A stretch of DNA of 64,000 nt from assembly GCA_016235245.1 (NCBI GenBank), contig JACRLO010000001.1:124001-188000 (forward strand). The letters are read 5' to 3'. The position numbers and the translations under genes are program-made. The notes below the pieces were generated by a model. That model saw only the letters and a program-made list of their open reading frames with translations. It did not search any database and had not been told where the DNA came from. This stretch comes from Nitrospirota bacterium (GTDB lineage Bacteria; Nitrospirota; Thermodesulfovibrionia; Thermodesulfovibrionales; UBA6898). Of this stretch, positions 9,618 through 18,693 are shown in pieces. Each line of letters opens with the position of its first letter. Position 1 is the first letter of the stretch.

Positions 9618-11435
9618 TTACATGATGACTTTTGTCAGGACACCATGGAGTTTCTTGGGAGGCAGCTTATAGAAATTAATGAAGGGCGGCGTGTTCCTCT
9701 TGATGAAATGAAAAAGTTTCCAGACCGGGTTGCTCGTTATGATGTCTTCAAGACCATAAAATACCGAGCGCTCTTCGATATCAGCCTCTCTCAGGATCTC
9801 TTCGACGTCCACCATTTCCATATATCCCATCTGCACCTCGAAGACCCTGAGTCCGTCCGAAAGATCAGGCTTGAAGAAGCCTGTCACGCCAAAAGGATCA
9901 TCACGTTTGATGATCGAAACGAAGATATTGTCTTCATAGACAATACCGTGATAAAACATGGTCTGGATAATGTAGAAGGGGATCTCCTTTGCATCTTTGA
10001 TCAGGAAGAGCGCTGTTCCGCTCACCTTGGAAGCAGAGGCATAGACCCTTCTGAATTTGTGCAGGAACTCCTCAAGCGGCATGAATTCCATCATCTTATA
10101 CAGCCTCTTCTGTCCCTCCTTATACAGGATAATCATGCCAAAGGGGATTGATGCGATTATGAGCGACCAATAGCCGCCATGAGGGATCTTGTAGAAATTT
10201 GAACTCAGGTATGCCACGTCAATGACCGTAACCAGCAGAGAAAGTGCTGAATAAAGGGGTTTCTGCTTCTGGGCGAAAATCCAGGTCATCATAATCCCGG
10301 TCAGGGTCATGGTACCGGTAACTGCAAGTCCGTATGCAGCGGCAAGCTTGCTCGACTCCTTGAATTCGATCATGATAAAGATGACCGACAAGAGCATGAA
10401 CCAGTTCACGGCGCCCAGGTATATCTGAGATCTGCGCTCCACCGAGGTATAGTCTACTTTGAACATCGGCATCAGCCTTGTTGTTATGCCCTGGTACACG
10501 ATCGAGAACATGCCGCTGATCATTGCCTGTGAAGCAATGATCGTTGCAAAGACGCTCAGGAGGAGGAAGGGCACGTATACAGGCCTGAAGGCATGAAAGG
10601 TCATCTCAAAAAGGATATTCTTTGCCTCAGGATGCTTCAAAAGATAGGCTCCCTGCCCCAGATAGTTCAGGACAAGTGCAACAAAAACAAGGACCCAGGC
10701 CTGCCTGATCGGTTTGCCCCCAAGGTGTCCCATATCAGCATAGAGGGCCTCACCACCGGTTGCACAGAGGATGATCTCGCCAAGTGCAATGAACCCCTTG
10801 ATCTTATTGTCCAGAAGAAACTTCATGCCCCAATAGGGGTTTAGTGCGTTCAGAACTACCGGAGATTCAAGGATATAGAATACCCCCAGGAAAGCAAGAG
10901 CTGAAAACCATATGATCATGATAGGGCCAAAAGCTCCGGCGACCTTTTCCGTCCCCTTGCTCTGAATAGCAAAAAGGCCTATGGCAATTACTGCCGAGAT
11001 AAGAACAATTGAACCCTTGGACAGGCTTTCAAGGCCGGGGATGAGCAGGGCGCCTTCAACAGCACTAAGGATACTGATAGCGGGTGTTATAACGCCGTCG
11101 CCAATCAGCAGCGCCACACCGATGATCGCAAGCATGGTCACGAACCCGTACATCTTCCGTGACTTGAGACTCGAAATGAGAATTTCTTTCAGCACAATCG
11201 TGCCGCCTTCGCCCCGCCGGCTGAGGTTCATGGCTATCCATGCATATTGTACGGTGACGAGCATGATCAGGGTCCAGACTATGAGCGAAAGCACGCCCAG
11301 GATATTCTCCTGGGTAGGCGGCTGAAACAGAAGAAAGACGACGGTGAGCGTATAGATAGGGCTTGTTCCGATATCGCCGAAAACAAGTCCGAGAGAACGA
11401 ATAATGCCTTTTACCGGTGAAGTCTTTTCAGACAT
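9618..11435 (-). CDS. kup: KUP-family potassium uptake transporter
   Basis: The 605-residue protein starts with the KUP signature GLVFGDIGTSPIYTL (about residues 16-30). It has about twelve hydrophobic segments in its first 440 residues, followed by a soluble C-terminal domain. KUP proteins import K+ with protons across the inner membrane. Length and architecture are normal. No regulatory element was seen upstream beyond the short divergent gap with the next plus-strand gene. Confidence 0.93.
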   Translation of the reverse strand: MSEKTSPVKGIIRSLGLVFGDIGTSPIYTLTVVFLLFQPPTQENILGVLSLIVWTLIMLVTVQYAWIAMNLSRRGEGGTIVLKEILISSLKSRKMYGFVTMLAIIGVALLIGDGVITPAISILSAVEGALLIPGLESLSKGSIVLISAVIAIGLFAIQSKGTEKVAGAFGPIMIIWFSALAFLGVFYILESPVVLNALNPYWGMKFLLDNKIKGFIALGEIILCATGGEALYADMGHLGGKPIRQAWVLVFVALVLNYLGQGAYLLKHPEAKNILFEMTFHAFRPVYVPFLLLSVFATIIASQAMISGMFSIVYQGITTRLMPMFKVDYTSVERRSQIYLGAVNWFMLLSVIFIMIEFKESSKLAAAYGLAVTGTMTLTGIMMTWIFAQKQKPLYSALSLLVTVIDVAYLSSNFYKIPHGGYWSLIIASIPFGMIILYKEGQKRLYKMMEFMPLEEFLHKFRRVYASASKVSGTALFLIKDAKEIPFYIIQTMFYHGIVYEDNIFVSIIKRDDPFGVTGFFKPDLSDGLRVFEVQMGYMEMVDVEEILREADIEERSVFYGLEDIITSNPVWKLFHFIKRNTPPFINFYKLPPKKLHGVLTKVIM

Positions 11436-11556
11436 AACATTCTATTATAAGAACTGAGATGCATTGAGGCAATATGCGGGCATTTCATACTGCATGGAAT
11501 AGGGAAATATCGTGTATAATGGTAAGAATTCGGGCTTTTTATCAAAAGGAGAACGT

Positions 11557-11886
11557 GTGCAGAATATCCCTATATCGCTTGCTGCTGCAGGCATGGTTCT
11601 GGCTAAAGAGATCAAGACCGACGATAATCCGGCGAGCCCTCCCATTTGCGGCAAGGGTGTGACCCTGAGCGATTCACTGATCAGCAGGCTCGCGAGCATG
11701 GGGGTTCAATCCGTTATTGTTGAGGGGCATCCTGTAATGCTTGAAGGAGAAAAATCGCTTGAAGAGACCCTCGATGTTCTCGATAAGCGCTTTGCAAAGG
11801 TGTCTTCAGATCCGCTGATGCAAAAACTCAAGGAAATTTACCGGAGGCAGATCATCAAATCTATGGGGAATGCTGATGGACAATAA
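11557..11886 (+). CDS. Small HDOD-linked hypothetical protein
   Basis: This protein of about 109 residues begins at a GTG preceded by AAAGGAGAAC; an upstream ATG in the same frame lacks a binding site. It shows VQNIPISLAAAGMVLAKEI and GKGVTLSDSLISRLASMGVQSVIVEG, a small beta-rich module often seen beside or fused to HD-GYP and HDOD proteins. I do not recognise a named domain with certainty. Its 3' end overlaps the HDOD gene start, so they are probably one signalling operon with the GGDEF-like gene that follows. Confidence 0.6.
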   Translation: MQNIPISLAAAGMVLAKEIKTDDNPASPPICGKGVTLSDSLISRLASMGVQSVIVEGHPVMLEGEKSLEETLDVLDKRFAKVSSDPLMQKLKEIYRRQIIKSMGNADGQ

Positions 11887-12739
11887 GCGGGCAGAGATCA
11901 GGAGCATCATCAAGGATACAAAGTCCCTGCCGACGCTTCCCGGCGTTATTGCAAAACTTACCTCGCTTGCCGAAAACAGCAAGGCGTCGGTCAATGAAAT
12001 GGCGCGGGTAGTCTCCTCAGACCAGGTCCTCTCTGCCAAGGTCCTGCGGCTGGTGAACTCCCCCTTTTATGGTTTTTCCGGACGGGTCTCTACGATCTCG
12101 AATGCCTTGATACTTCTCGGGGTCAATGTGGTGAAAAGCCTCGCACTCAGCAGCTCTATCTTCGAAATGATGGAGAAGAACACGGTGGGGCTCTGGGAGC
12201 ACTCCCTCGGCGCCGGTGTTGCGGCAAACATCATTGCGAGGAAGCTGGAACTGCCTGAGATAGAAGAGATATCAACGGCGGCGCTGCTTCATGACATAGG
12301 CAAGGTTATTATCAAGATCAAGCTTGAGTCCGATTACGACCATCTCATTGCACTGATCAAAGAGAAGGATATGTCCATGCTCGAAGCAGAAAAAGATCTG
12401 CTTGATGCCGATCATGCAGAGATCGGTGAATGGCTTGCGCGCTCCTGGTTCCTTCCGGAAAAGCTGATCGAACCGATCGCTTTTCACCATGACGTCGAGC
12501 GTGCGTCGACGCAGCTCGTCAAGACCGCTGTTGTCCATGTCGCCGACGTGCTGGTAAAGGCAAGCGGTTTTGGGTTCAGCGGCGATGATTATGTCCCCCG
12601 CATTCAAGCTGTCGCATGGAATAAGTTAGGACTGAACGAGATATTCCTCGAGGAGATCGTCGGAGAACTCGAAGACAAGCTTGTCGACTGCAAAAATTTC
12701 AGTCTGGAGATTCAGTCAGAAGGTGACACAAAAACTTAG
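11870..12739 (+). CDS. HDOD domain signalling protein
   Basis: The 289-residue product is an HDOD protein: LPTLPGVIAKLTSLAEN, SSDQVLSAKVLRLVNSPFYGF and ALLHDIGKVIIKI are typical of the family. HDOD domains are related to HD phosphohydrolases but usually lack full catalysis and act in regulation. Here HDIGK and the later AFHHDVE histidines are retained, so some metal binding is possible. It overlaps the small gene before it. The ATG at 11876 is an equally possible start. Confidence 0.85.
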   Translation: MLMDNKRAEIRSIIKDTKSLPTLPGVIAKLTSLAENSKASVNEMARVVSSDQVLSAKVLRLVNSPFYGFSGRVSTISNALILLGVNVVKSLALSSSIFEMMEKNTVGLWEHSLGAGVAANIIARKLELPEIEEISTAALLHDIGKVIIKIKLESDYDHLIALIKEKDMSMLEAEKDLLDADHAEIGEWLARSWFLPEKLIEPIAFHHDVERASTQLVKTAVVHVADVLVKASGFGFSGDDYVPRIQAVAWNKLGLNEIFLEEIVGELEDKLVDCKNFSLEIQSEGDTKT

Positions 12740-13646
12740 GATAGCGGTCATATCAAAGGACCGTGACTTTTCCTCCCAGCTCGGGCTTTGGCTCGAGGGC
12801 AAGGGATTTCAGCCAATTCTGCTGCATGAACTCGGCAGCGTACTCGGCATCATCTATGGTGATCCGCCGGACGTTGTGATTGCTGATCTTCGCCATGGTG
12901 GAAGCGAAATACAGGATCTCATACGGGATTTTAAAGGCGACAGTTATTTCAGTATGCTTCCCGTCATCGGCATATTTGAAGAAAATGCTGATGAGACTTT
13001 TACCTGGTCGGACTGTCCTCTGGATGATTTTATCACGCACCCGTTTAACCATAGTGTATTTTTCAGCCGCATCAACCTTTCTCTTCAACGTATAGAACGG
13101 GTCCTTGATAACAACCCTCTCACCAAACTTCCCGGTAATACTTCCATACAAAATGCGATCGAAAAGGCGCTTGGCAGAGATCTGGCTGTCTGCTATATCG
13201 ATATCAATAACTTTAAACCCTACAATGACACCTATGGATTTTCCCACGGTGATGAAGTGCTGCGGATGGTTGCCCGTATCATGGCGAATTGCGTGAGAGA
13301 TGCAGGGCCAGGTGGTTTTTCTGGCCACGTCGGGGGCGATGATTTTGTTTTCATCGTAACCCTCGAAAAAGCGGAATCAGTATGCCAGACTATCCTCGAC
13401 CACTTTAGAATAATTGTCTCCGACCTCTTCGGCGAAGAAGAAAAGGCAAGAGGCTCTTACCGGGCAAGTGACCGGCAGGGGAATGAACAGAATATCCCTC
13501 TCCTTGGAATTGCCATAGCGGTTATCCCGATGAATACTCCGAAAATGACCCACTTTGGAAAAGTAGCTGAGGTTTCGGCTGAGATGAAAAAATTCGCCAA
13601 GAAATCAGGTGAGAGTTGTTATGTTGTGGACAGAAGAAAGACTTAG
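12723..13646 (+). CDS. Degenerate receiver domain plus GGDEF-like domain
   Basis: About 307 residues from a GTG at 12723; an in-frame ATG at 12681 would overlap the HDOD gene more. The N-terminal 120 residues fold like a receiver (RIAVISKDRDFSSQL, VVIADLRHGG), but the usual Lys-Pro near the end is His-Pro (ITHPF), so phosphorylation is doubtful. The second half is GGDEF-like with GGDDF instead of GGDEF and no RxxD inhibitory site upstream. The D-to-E change may still permit diguanylate cyclase activity, or the domain may only bind nucleotide. It converges on rnr with a four-base overlap of the ends. Confidence 0.75.
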   Translation: MTQKLRIAVISKDRDFSSQLGLWLEGKGFQPILLHELGSVLGIIYGDPPDVVIADLRHGGSEIQDLIRDFKGDSYFSMLPVIGIFEENADETFTWSDCPLDDFITHPFNHSVFFSRINLSLQRIERVLDNNPLTKLPGNTSIQNAIEKALGRDLAVCYIDINNFKPYNDTYGFSHGDEVLRMVARIMANCVRDAGPGGFSGHVGGDDFVFIVTLEKAESVCQTILDHFRIIVSDLFGEEEKARGSYRASDRQGNEQNIPLLGIAIAVIPMNTPKMTHFGKVAEVSAEMKKFAKKSGESCYVVDRRKT

Positions 13647-15778
13647 GTCTGCAGGCCGAAAACGATCTCCCGTTCATCGAGGTCTACCCGGTCGATTCTC
13701 ACAGAAAGTTCCTGGCCTATTCTGAATGAGCAGTTCGTACGTCTGCCATACAGTCTCATGGTCCGTTCATTGTATTGGTAAAAATCATTGGTCATGGAAG
13801 AGATAGGAAGAAATCCCTCAACATAGAATTCGTTCAGACGTATCCTGATGCCATAGGACGAGACGCCGACGATCTTTCCGGCAAAGACAACTCCGACCCT
13901 GTCTTTCATAAACCATGCCCTCATTGCCTTGATCACCTGAAATTCGGCAGCATCAGCCGCCCTTTCCGTGCGCGATGAACTGAAGGCAATATCGGGAAGC
14001 ACCGTTTCGAGTTCTTTTTTCCGTTGATCGGATATGACCTTCCTTGTCAGGATCTCGCGCAGGAGCCTGTGTACGACAAGGTCAGGATAGCGCCGGATCG
14101 GCGAAGTGAAATGCGTGTATGACGTTGAGGCAAGGCCGAAGTGTCCGACATTGGTGACCGAATAGCGGGCCTGTTTAAGGCTCCGGAGGACAATGTAATT
14201 GATGATCTCTTCGTGGGGCGAGTCCTTTATTTCCCTGAGGATCGTCGAGAAATCCCTGACCGTTAACTTCCTGCCTGCAGTCCTTGAAAACTGTTTTACT
14301 ACGTTGATGACGTCCTCAAGTTTCAGCGGGTCAGGCTCCTCATGGATACGGTAGATGCAGGGAATACCGAGCTGTTCGATATGTCCGGCAACCGCCTCGT
14401 TGGCAGCAATCATGAACTCTTCAATGATCATATGGGCGAAGTTGCGTTCTGATTTTATGATCGCCTCAGGGCTTCCCTGAAGGTCGAGCAGGACCTCCGG
14501 TTCAGGCAGATCAAAGTCAAGGCTGCCCCGTTCGAATCTTTTTGTCCGGAGCAGATTGCAGAGCTTTTCCATGAGCTCAAAGTCTTTCAGAAGGGGGCCG
14601 TATTTATCACGCGTGGCATCATCCTTGTCGATCAGCACCTTCCTGACAGACGTATAGGTCATTCGCTCGTCGCTGTTGATCAGGCTGGCATAGAAGCGCG
14701 CAGCCAGACGATGCCCGGAACGATCAAAGTCCATCTCAACGGTAAAGGCATTCCGGTCCACCTTTGGCCTGAGACTGCAGAGGTCCTCTGAAAGTTCTTT
14801 CGGCAGCATCGGTATCACCCGGTCCGGCAGGTACACGCTGGTGCCGCGTTTTCGCGCCTCAAGGTCAATGGTCGAGTTCCATGGCACGTAATAGCCCACA
14901 TCGGCGATATGTACCCAGAGTTTGTACCCATAGTCAGAGAGCGCTATGGAGACGGCATCGTCAAAGTCCCGGGCGCGTTCGCCGTCTATGGTGACCGTGA
15001 TAAGGTCTCTCAGATCTCTTCTTTTCTCTGCGATCTTTTCCTGTCCCCTCTTTGCCGTAATAGAAGGGACTGAGGTATCTAATGAAGCAGCGAGCAGTTT
15101 TGCCTCATCACTGACCGCTTTGGGGAACCTCCTCGGCAGACTGAACTCATCGATAATCAGTTCAACCTCTCCTGCAGGGTCCTCCGGCTTTTTTACGATC
15201 CTTGTGATCCTGGCTGCAGGAGGTCTTTTATCAGTAGGAAAGGAAGTGATCTCTGCGATCACCATGTCTTTGTTCTTTGCCATACCCCTGTCCTGTGGAG
15301 CAACATAAAGGTCAAAGGGAATGGATTTGTCTTTTGGTTTTACAAAAGAGCCTGCCTTTGTGATATCAAAGGTGCCGAGCACCTTGGCATGGGCCCGCTC
15401 AAGAATCCTCATGATGCGTGCTTCGCGCTTTTTCCAGTTTTCGACCCGCACCATGACACGGTCACCTTTCATGGCGCCAAGCGTACCCTTCGGCGGGATG
15501 AAGAAATCCCGCTCCCCCGGTTTTTCAGAAATCACAAAGCCGTACCCGTCACGGTGGGCTGCAAAGTACCCTGTGGCAAGATTCATCTCTTCAGCCGGGC
15601 CGTACAGGCCTTTCCGGTTCAGGACGATCTCGCCCTGCCTGAGCATGTCCCTGAGCAGCCTCTTTAATGCACGGGTCTCAGGCTTGCTCAGCCCCATACG
15701 GTGTGCAATGTCTTTAAAGAGCAGAGGGCGTGACGTCTTTCCCCTGAAAAAGGCGAGTATCGTTTCTTTAGTCAGCAT
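13643..15778 (-). CDS. rnr: Ribonuclease R
   Basis: This is a 711-residue 3'-5' exoribonuclease of the RNase II/RNB superfamily. In order: a winged-helix N-terminus (about residues 1-65), cold-shock-like OB domains (YGFVISEKPGERDFFIPP), the RNB catalytic domain with its aspartate cluster (TIDGERARDFDDAVS), and a C-terminal S1 domain (VVFAGKIVGVSSYGIRIRL). Length fits RNase R better than RNase II. It degrades structured RNA. The ATG follows GGAG, and it ends in overlap with the GGDEF-like gene on the other strand. Confidence 0.95.
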   Translation of the reverse strand: MLTKETILAFFRGKTSRPLLFKDIAHRMGLSKPETRALKRLLRDMLRQGEIVLNRKGLYGPAEEMNLATGYFAAHRDGYGFVISEKPGERDFFIPPKGTLGAMKGDRVMVRVENWKKREARIMRILERAHAKVLGTFDITKAGSFVKPKDKSIPFDLYVAPQDRGMAKNKDMVIAEITSFPTDKRPPAARITRIVKKPEDPAGEVELIIDEFSLPRRFPKAVSDEAKLLAASLDTSVPSITAKRGQEKIAEKRRDLRDLITVTIDGERARDFDDAVSIALSDYGYKLWVHIADVGYYVPWNSTIDLEARKRGTSVYLPDRVIPMLPKELSEDLCSLRPKVDRNAFTVEMDFDRSGHRLAARFYASLINSDERMTYTSVRKVLIDKDDATRDKYGPLLKDFELMEKLCNLLRTKRFERGSLDFDLPEPEVLLDLQGSPEAIIKSERNFAHMIIEEFMIAANEAVAGHIEQLGIPCIYRIHEEPDPLKLEDVINVVKQFSRTAGRKLTVRDFSTILREIKDSPHEEIINYIVLRSLKQARYSVTNVGHFGLASTSYTHFTSPIRRYPDLVVHRLLREILTRKVISDQRKKELETVLPDIAFSSSRTERAADAAEFQVIKAMRAWFMKDRVGVVFAGKIVGVSSYGIRIRLNEFYVEGFLPISSMTNDFYQYNERTMRLYGRRTNCSFRIGQELSVRIDRVDLDEREIVFGLQT

Positions 15779-15922
15779 AGTATATGATTACTCCTGAGGC
15801 ATTAATGACTGTCAGAATAATAGGCGATACCGGGAAAAAACGACGGTAATTGCGCGTATTCCGCGTCCTTAACAGCATAGCTTCATTTTACCTCCGGGAG
15901 CGGGAAATGGACAGGTGCCGGA

Positions 15923-17266
15923 TTACCCTGTCTGTTTATCTGCCGCCAGGACAAGGTCTTTAAGGGTCTGTCTGTCCAGCGAAAGGGTAATTGCATCTTC
16001 AATATGTTTTATAAGCTCATCGATCTCGGGAATTGACGCATGTAATCGGGAGGCAGCATCCGCATCCTCACCCGAAATTCTGATTGCACTGATGATCTCA
16101 TGCAGCGTGATCGTCTCCAGGTCCTTCGCAGGGAGATATGCAGACGGCTCGCTGCTTGTCGGGACAAGCAGACCTCTTTCCTGAAGGATTGTCAGCACCT
16201 CATGCACAAACTCCAGCGGCATGCCAAGCTTCTGCGTCAAGGAAGCAATGTGCCAGTGTTGATGATTGCCGAGAAAACTCTGTCCCACAAGGAACATGAT
16301 CGCAAGGGCAAGCTTTTCTTTCAGCCTATCGCTTAAGGTCATGACCTTGCGGCCCGGATCAAACTGCTGAGGATGCTGCATGTAGAATGAGACCCTGGCT
16401 CCGATGAGCAGAGTAAGGAAGTTCCAGTAGAGCCAGATGAGGAAGAGTATGAGCGTTGCAAAGCCTGAGTAAATTGCCGAGTACTGGGCCGAAGATGCGA
16501 TAAATGAGGTGAATATCCAGCCAATGGTCTGCCAGAGGATGCCCGCCGCAATGCCGCCGGCAAGGGCTGACCTGAACCGCACCCTGGTATTGGGAAGCAG
16601 CATATAGATCACGGTAAAGGCTGCAGAAATAAAAAGATACGGGGCAAGCCTGCTGATCATATATATAACAGGGCCCAGCATCTGGATAGCCATAATTTTT
16701 TTCATGATCGTGCTGCTCATGAGCGATGTTGTTATCCCGAGTGCGGAAAAGATCAGCACTGGCCCCACAAGAAGAACGCTCATGTAGTTACTGAACCGCT
16801 GAGACAATCCCCTCGTACCCTTGATGTTCCAGATGTAATTAAGCGCACTCTCAATCTTCTGTACCGTGGAGATGACCGTATACATAAGTGCGGACAGACC
16901 GATTGAGCCGAGGACGCCGATCTTGACATTCTCGACAAAACCGATGATCTTCATTGAAAGTTCAACGCCGTTGTCTCCAAGGGGTTCAAGAAAATAATAG
17001 AGAAAAATCAGGAAGCGGGTATGAACGCCAAAAGCCTTCAGAACGGAAAAACTGACTGCCAGAAGCGGAACAAAGGAGAGGAGTGTTGTGTAAACAAGAC
17101 TCATCGCTCTGAGGATTAGCTGCTCTTCTGAAAAACCCTTGATGGCGATGTAGATGAGCCGGGATGCCTTGATCTCAAGAGACCTTGCCTTGCCGGCCAA
17201 GGGGGCATCTGTTTTCCAAAGCTTCTGGATGAAGAAACCATCTATCTTTTCGCCGATAGTTGCCAT
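15923..17266 (-). CDS. YihY/BrkB family inner membrane protein
   Basis: The 447-residue protein has an N-terminal region with about six hydrophobic helices and YihY/BrkB features (AMSLVYTTLLSFVPLLAVSFSVL, SALNYIWNI, TVIYMLLPN, WLYWNFLTLLIGA). The last 130 residues are a soluble winged-helix-like tail (ALAIMFLVG ... KLGMPLEFVHEVLTILQERG). The family was once misannotated as RNase BN; its transport role is unsettled. It lies between rnr and the phosphofructokinase gene on the same strand. Confidence 0.85.
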   Translation of the reverse strand: MATIGEKIDGFFIQKLWKTDAPLAGKARSLEIKASRLIYIAIKGFSEEQLILRAMSLVYTTLLSFVPLLAVSFSVLKAFGVHTRFLIFLYYFLEPLGDNGVELSMKIIGFVENVKIGVLGSIGLSALMYTVISTVQKIESALNYIWNIKGTRGLSQRFSNYMSVLLVGPVLIFSALGITTSLMSSTIMKKIMAIQMLGPVIYMISRLAPYLFISAAFTVIYMLLPNTRVRFRSALAGGIAAGILWQTIGWIFTSFIASSAQYSAIYSGFATLILFLIWLYWNFLTLLIGARVSFYMQHPQQFDPGRKVMTLSDRLKEKLALAIMFLVGQSFLGNHQHWHIASLTQKLGMPLEFVHEVLTILQERGLLVPTSSEPSAYLPAKDLETITLHEIISAIRISGEDADAASRLHASIPEIDELIKHIEDAITLSLDRQTLKDLVLAADKQTG

Positions 17267-17349
17267 CGACTACATAGTATCACAAGCCCTGAAGGGTGGA
17301 AGAACTATCGCTGAAAAAATTAACCCCACACCCTGCCAGCCGGTGCCGA

Positions 17350-18564
17350 TTAGAGATGCCGAACGATCTTGTCCTTCACTTCCGTAAAGGCGTAGGTGTA
17401 TTTCTCGGGCTTTCTGCCAAAGCAAGTGCCGAGGCTTTCGTAAAGTCCGATCTCGGTAATATCAACCTCTCTGCGCTTGATCGCCTCAGAGGTATCCTTA
17501 AAGTAGATCTGGTTGCCATCAACGTTAGCCACCGTCACTCCAGCCTTGCCTGAAGTCAGAAGCAAGACTGCTGCTGCGCCTGTCTTGTATCCAAAGACAA
17601 CATCATAGGCTGATGAGCCGCCGCAGCGGACAAGATGTCCAGGCGTTACTTCCCTCACTTCGGGAACCTCATAAACACCCGGCGCGTACATGCCGGTCTT
17701 TTTCATGAACTCGATCACCTCGGGGTCTGACTTGAGCCGCTTTTCGAGCTGCTGCCTGACGAATTTGCCTGCCCCTGCCAGTTTTTTGTGGCCGAATGCA
17801 TCTACGCCGGCTGATTCATCATAGAGCATTTCGCCATTCGCAATTTTCAGGCCCTCGGCCACAACCATTATGTAGGTCCCAGCCTTGACATCGCTCCTCA
17901 TGACCCTGCCGAAATAGGTCATCTTCATATGCTCATATACCACATCGAAATCCACAGGAATCTCGGGGATGAGTATGCAGTCAGCCTCTGCTCCGATGCC
18001 GCCGCGGAAGGCAGTATGGCCGACATATCTGCCGAAGACCTCAACGACCATCACCCGGTTGTGACTCAGTCCGGTGGTCTTAAGGTCCCTGGTAAATGTC
18101 GCAATCCTGTTTATAGACGAGTCACCGCCGACACTGTATGGCTGAAGGTCGAGGTCCATAGTCTTGGGCACATGGATGCAGGGTATGCCCTGTGACGAGA
18201 GGTCAACGACAACACTGCCGGTGTCATCTCCACCGCTTATTACGAGTGCGTCAATACCGAACTTCCTGAGGCCTTCCTTGATGCGGTCATATTTCTTTTC
18301 GTCCTTTATCTTGCTGATCTTCACCCGTGAATGGCCCGCCTCAGAGCCGGCGAGAGACGCTTCGATGCGGCTGACACGCTCTGCGTTAAGGAAAACCACC
18401 TCAGGGAGCTCAATGAGGTTATAGAGCCCCGCATAACCGTTAGGGATGACAACAGACTCGATACCAAGGGCATACGCCTCTCTGGCAACTCCCTTGATTA
18501 CCGCATTCAGGCCGCCGCAGTCGCCGCCGCTTGTGATGATTCCTATGCGCTTTATCGATGCCAT
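17350..18564 (-). CDS. pfkA: PfkA-family 6-phosphofructokinase, pyrophosphate-type residues
   Basis: The 404-residue enzyme phosphorylates fructose 6-phosphate. It begins at MASIKRIGIITSGGDCGG; GGAGG lies seven bases before this ATG, so twelve upstream in-frame codons are excluded. The two positions that separate donors read SGGDDTG and VPKTMDLD. In the family, Asp and Lys at these sites (E. coli Gly104 and Gly124) go with pyrophosphate use, Gly with ATP. The catalytic TMD aspartate and the VVEVFGR loop are present. I infer a PPi-dependent enzyme, which would be reversible; donor choice is not proved. Confidence 0.85.
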   Translation of the reverse strand: MASIKRIGIITSGGDCGGLNAVIKGVAREAYALGIESVVIPNGYAGLYNLIELPEVVFLNAERVSRIEASLAGSEAGHSRVKISKIKDEKKYDRIKEGLRKFGIDALVISGGDDTGSVVVDLSSQGIPCIHVPKTMDLDLQPYSVGGDSSINRIATFTRDLKTTGLSHNRVMVVEVFGRYVGHTAFRGGIGAEADCILIPEIPVDFDVVYEHMKMTYFGRVMRSDVKAGTYIMVVAEGLKIANGEMLYDESAGVDAFGHKKLAGAGKFVRQQLEKRLKSDPEVIEFMKKTGMYAPGVYEVPEVREVTPGHLVRCGGSSAYDVVFGYKTGAAAVLLLTSGKAGVTVANVDGNQIYFKDTSEAIKRREVDITEIGLYESLGTCFGRKPEKYTYAFTEVKDKIVRHL

Positions 18565-18693
18565 GAAACCCTCCTGAGTGGTTATTGGTTCTCTGTACAA
18601 AGAAGTTTATATTATAAGGGGAGATTTTTTAAAGAGCTTGGCAGGGGTCCTTCTGCTGGCAGGGCCCGCATCAGCAAAATTTACCCGCCGTGG

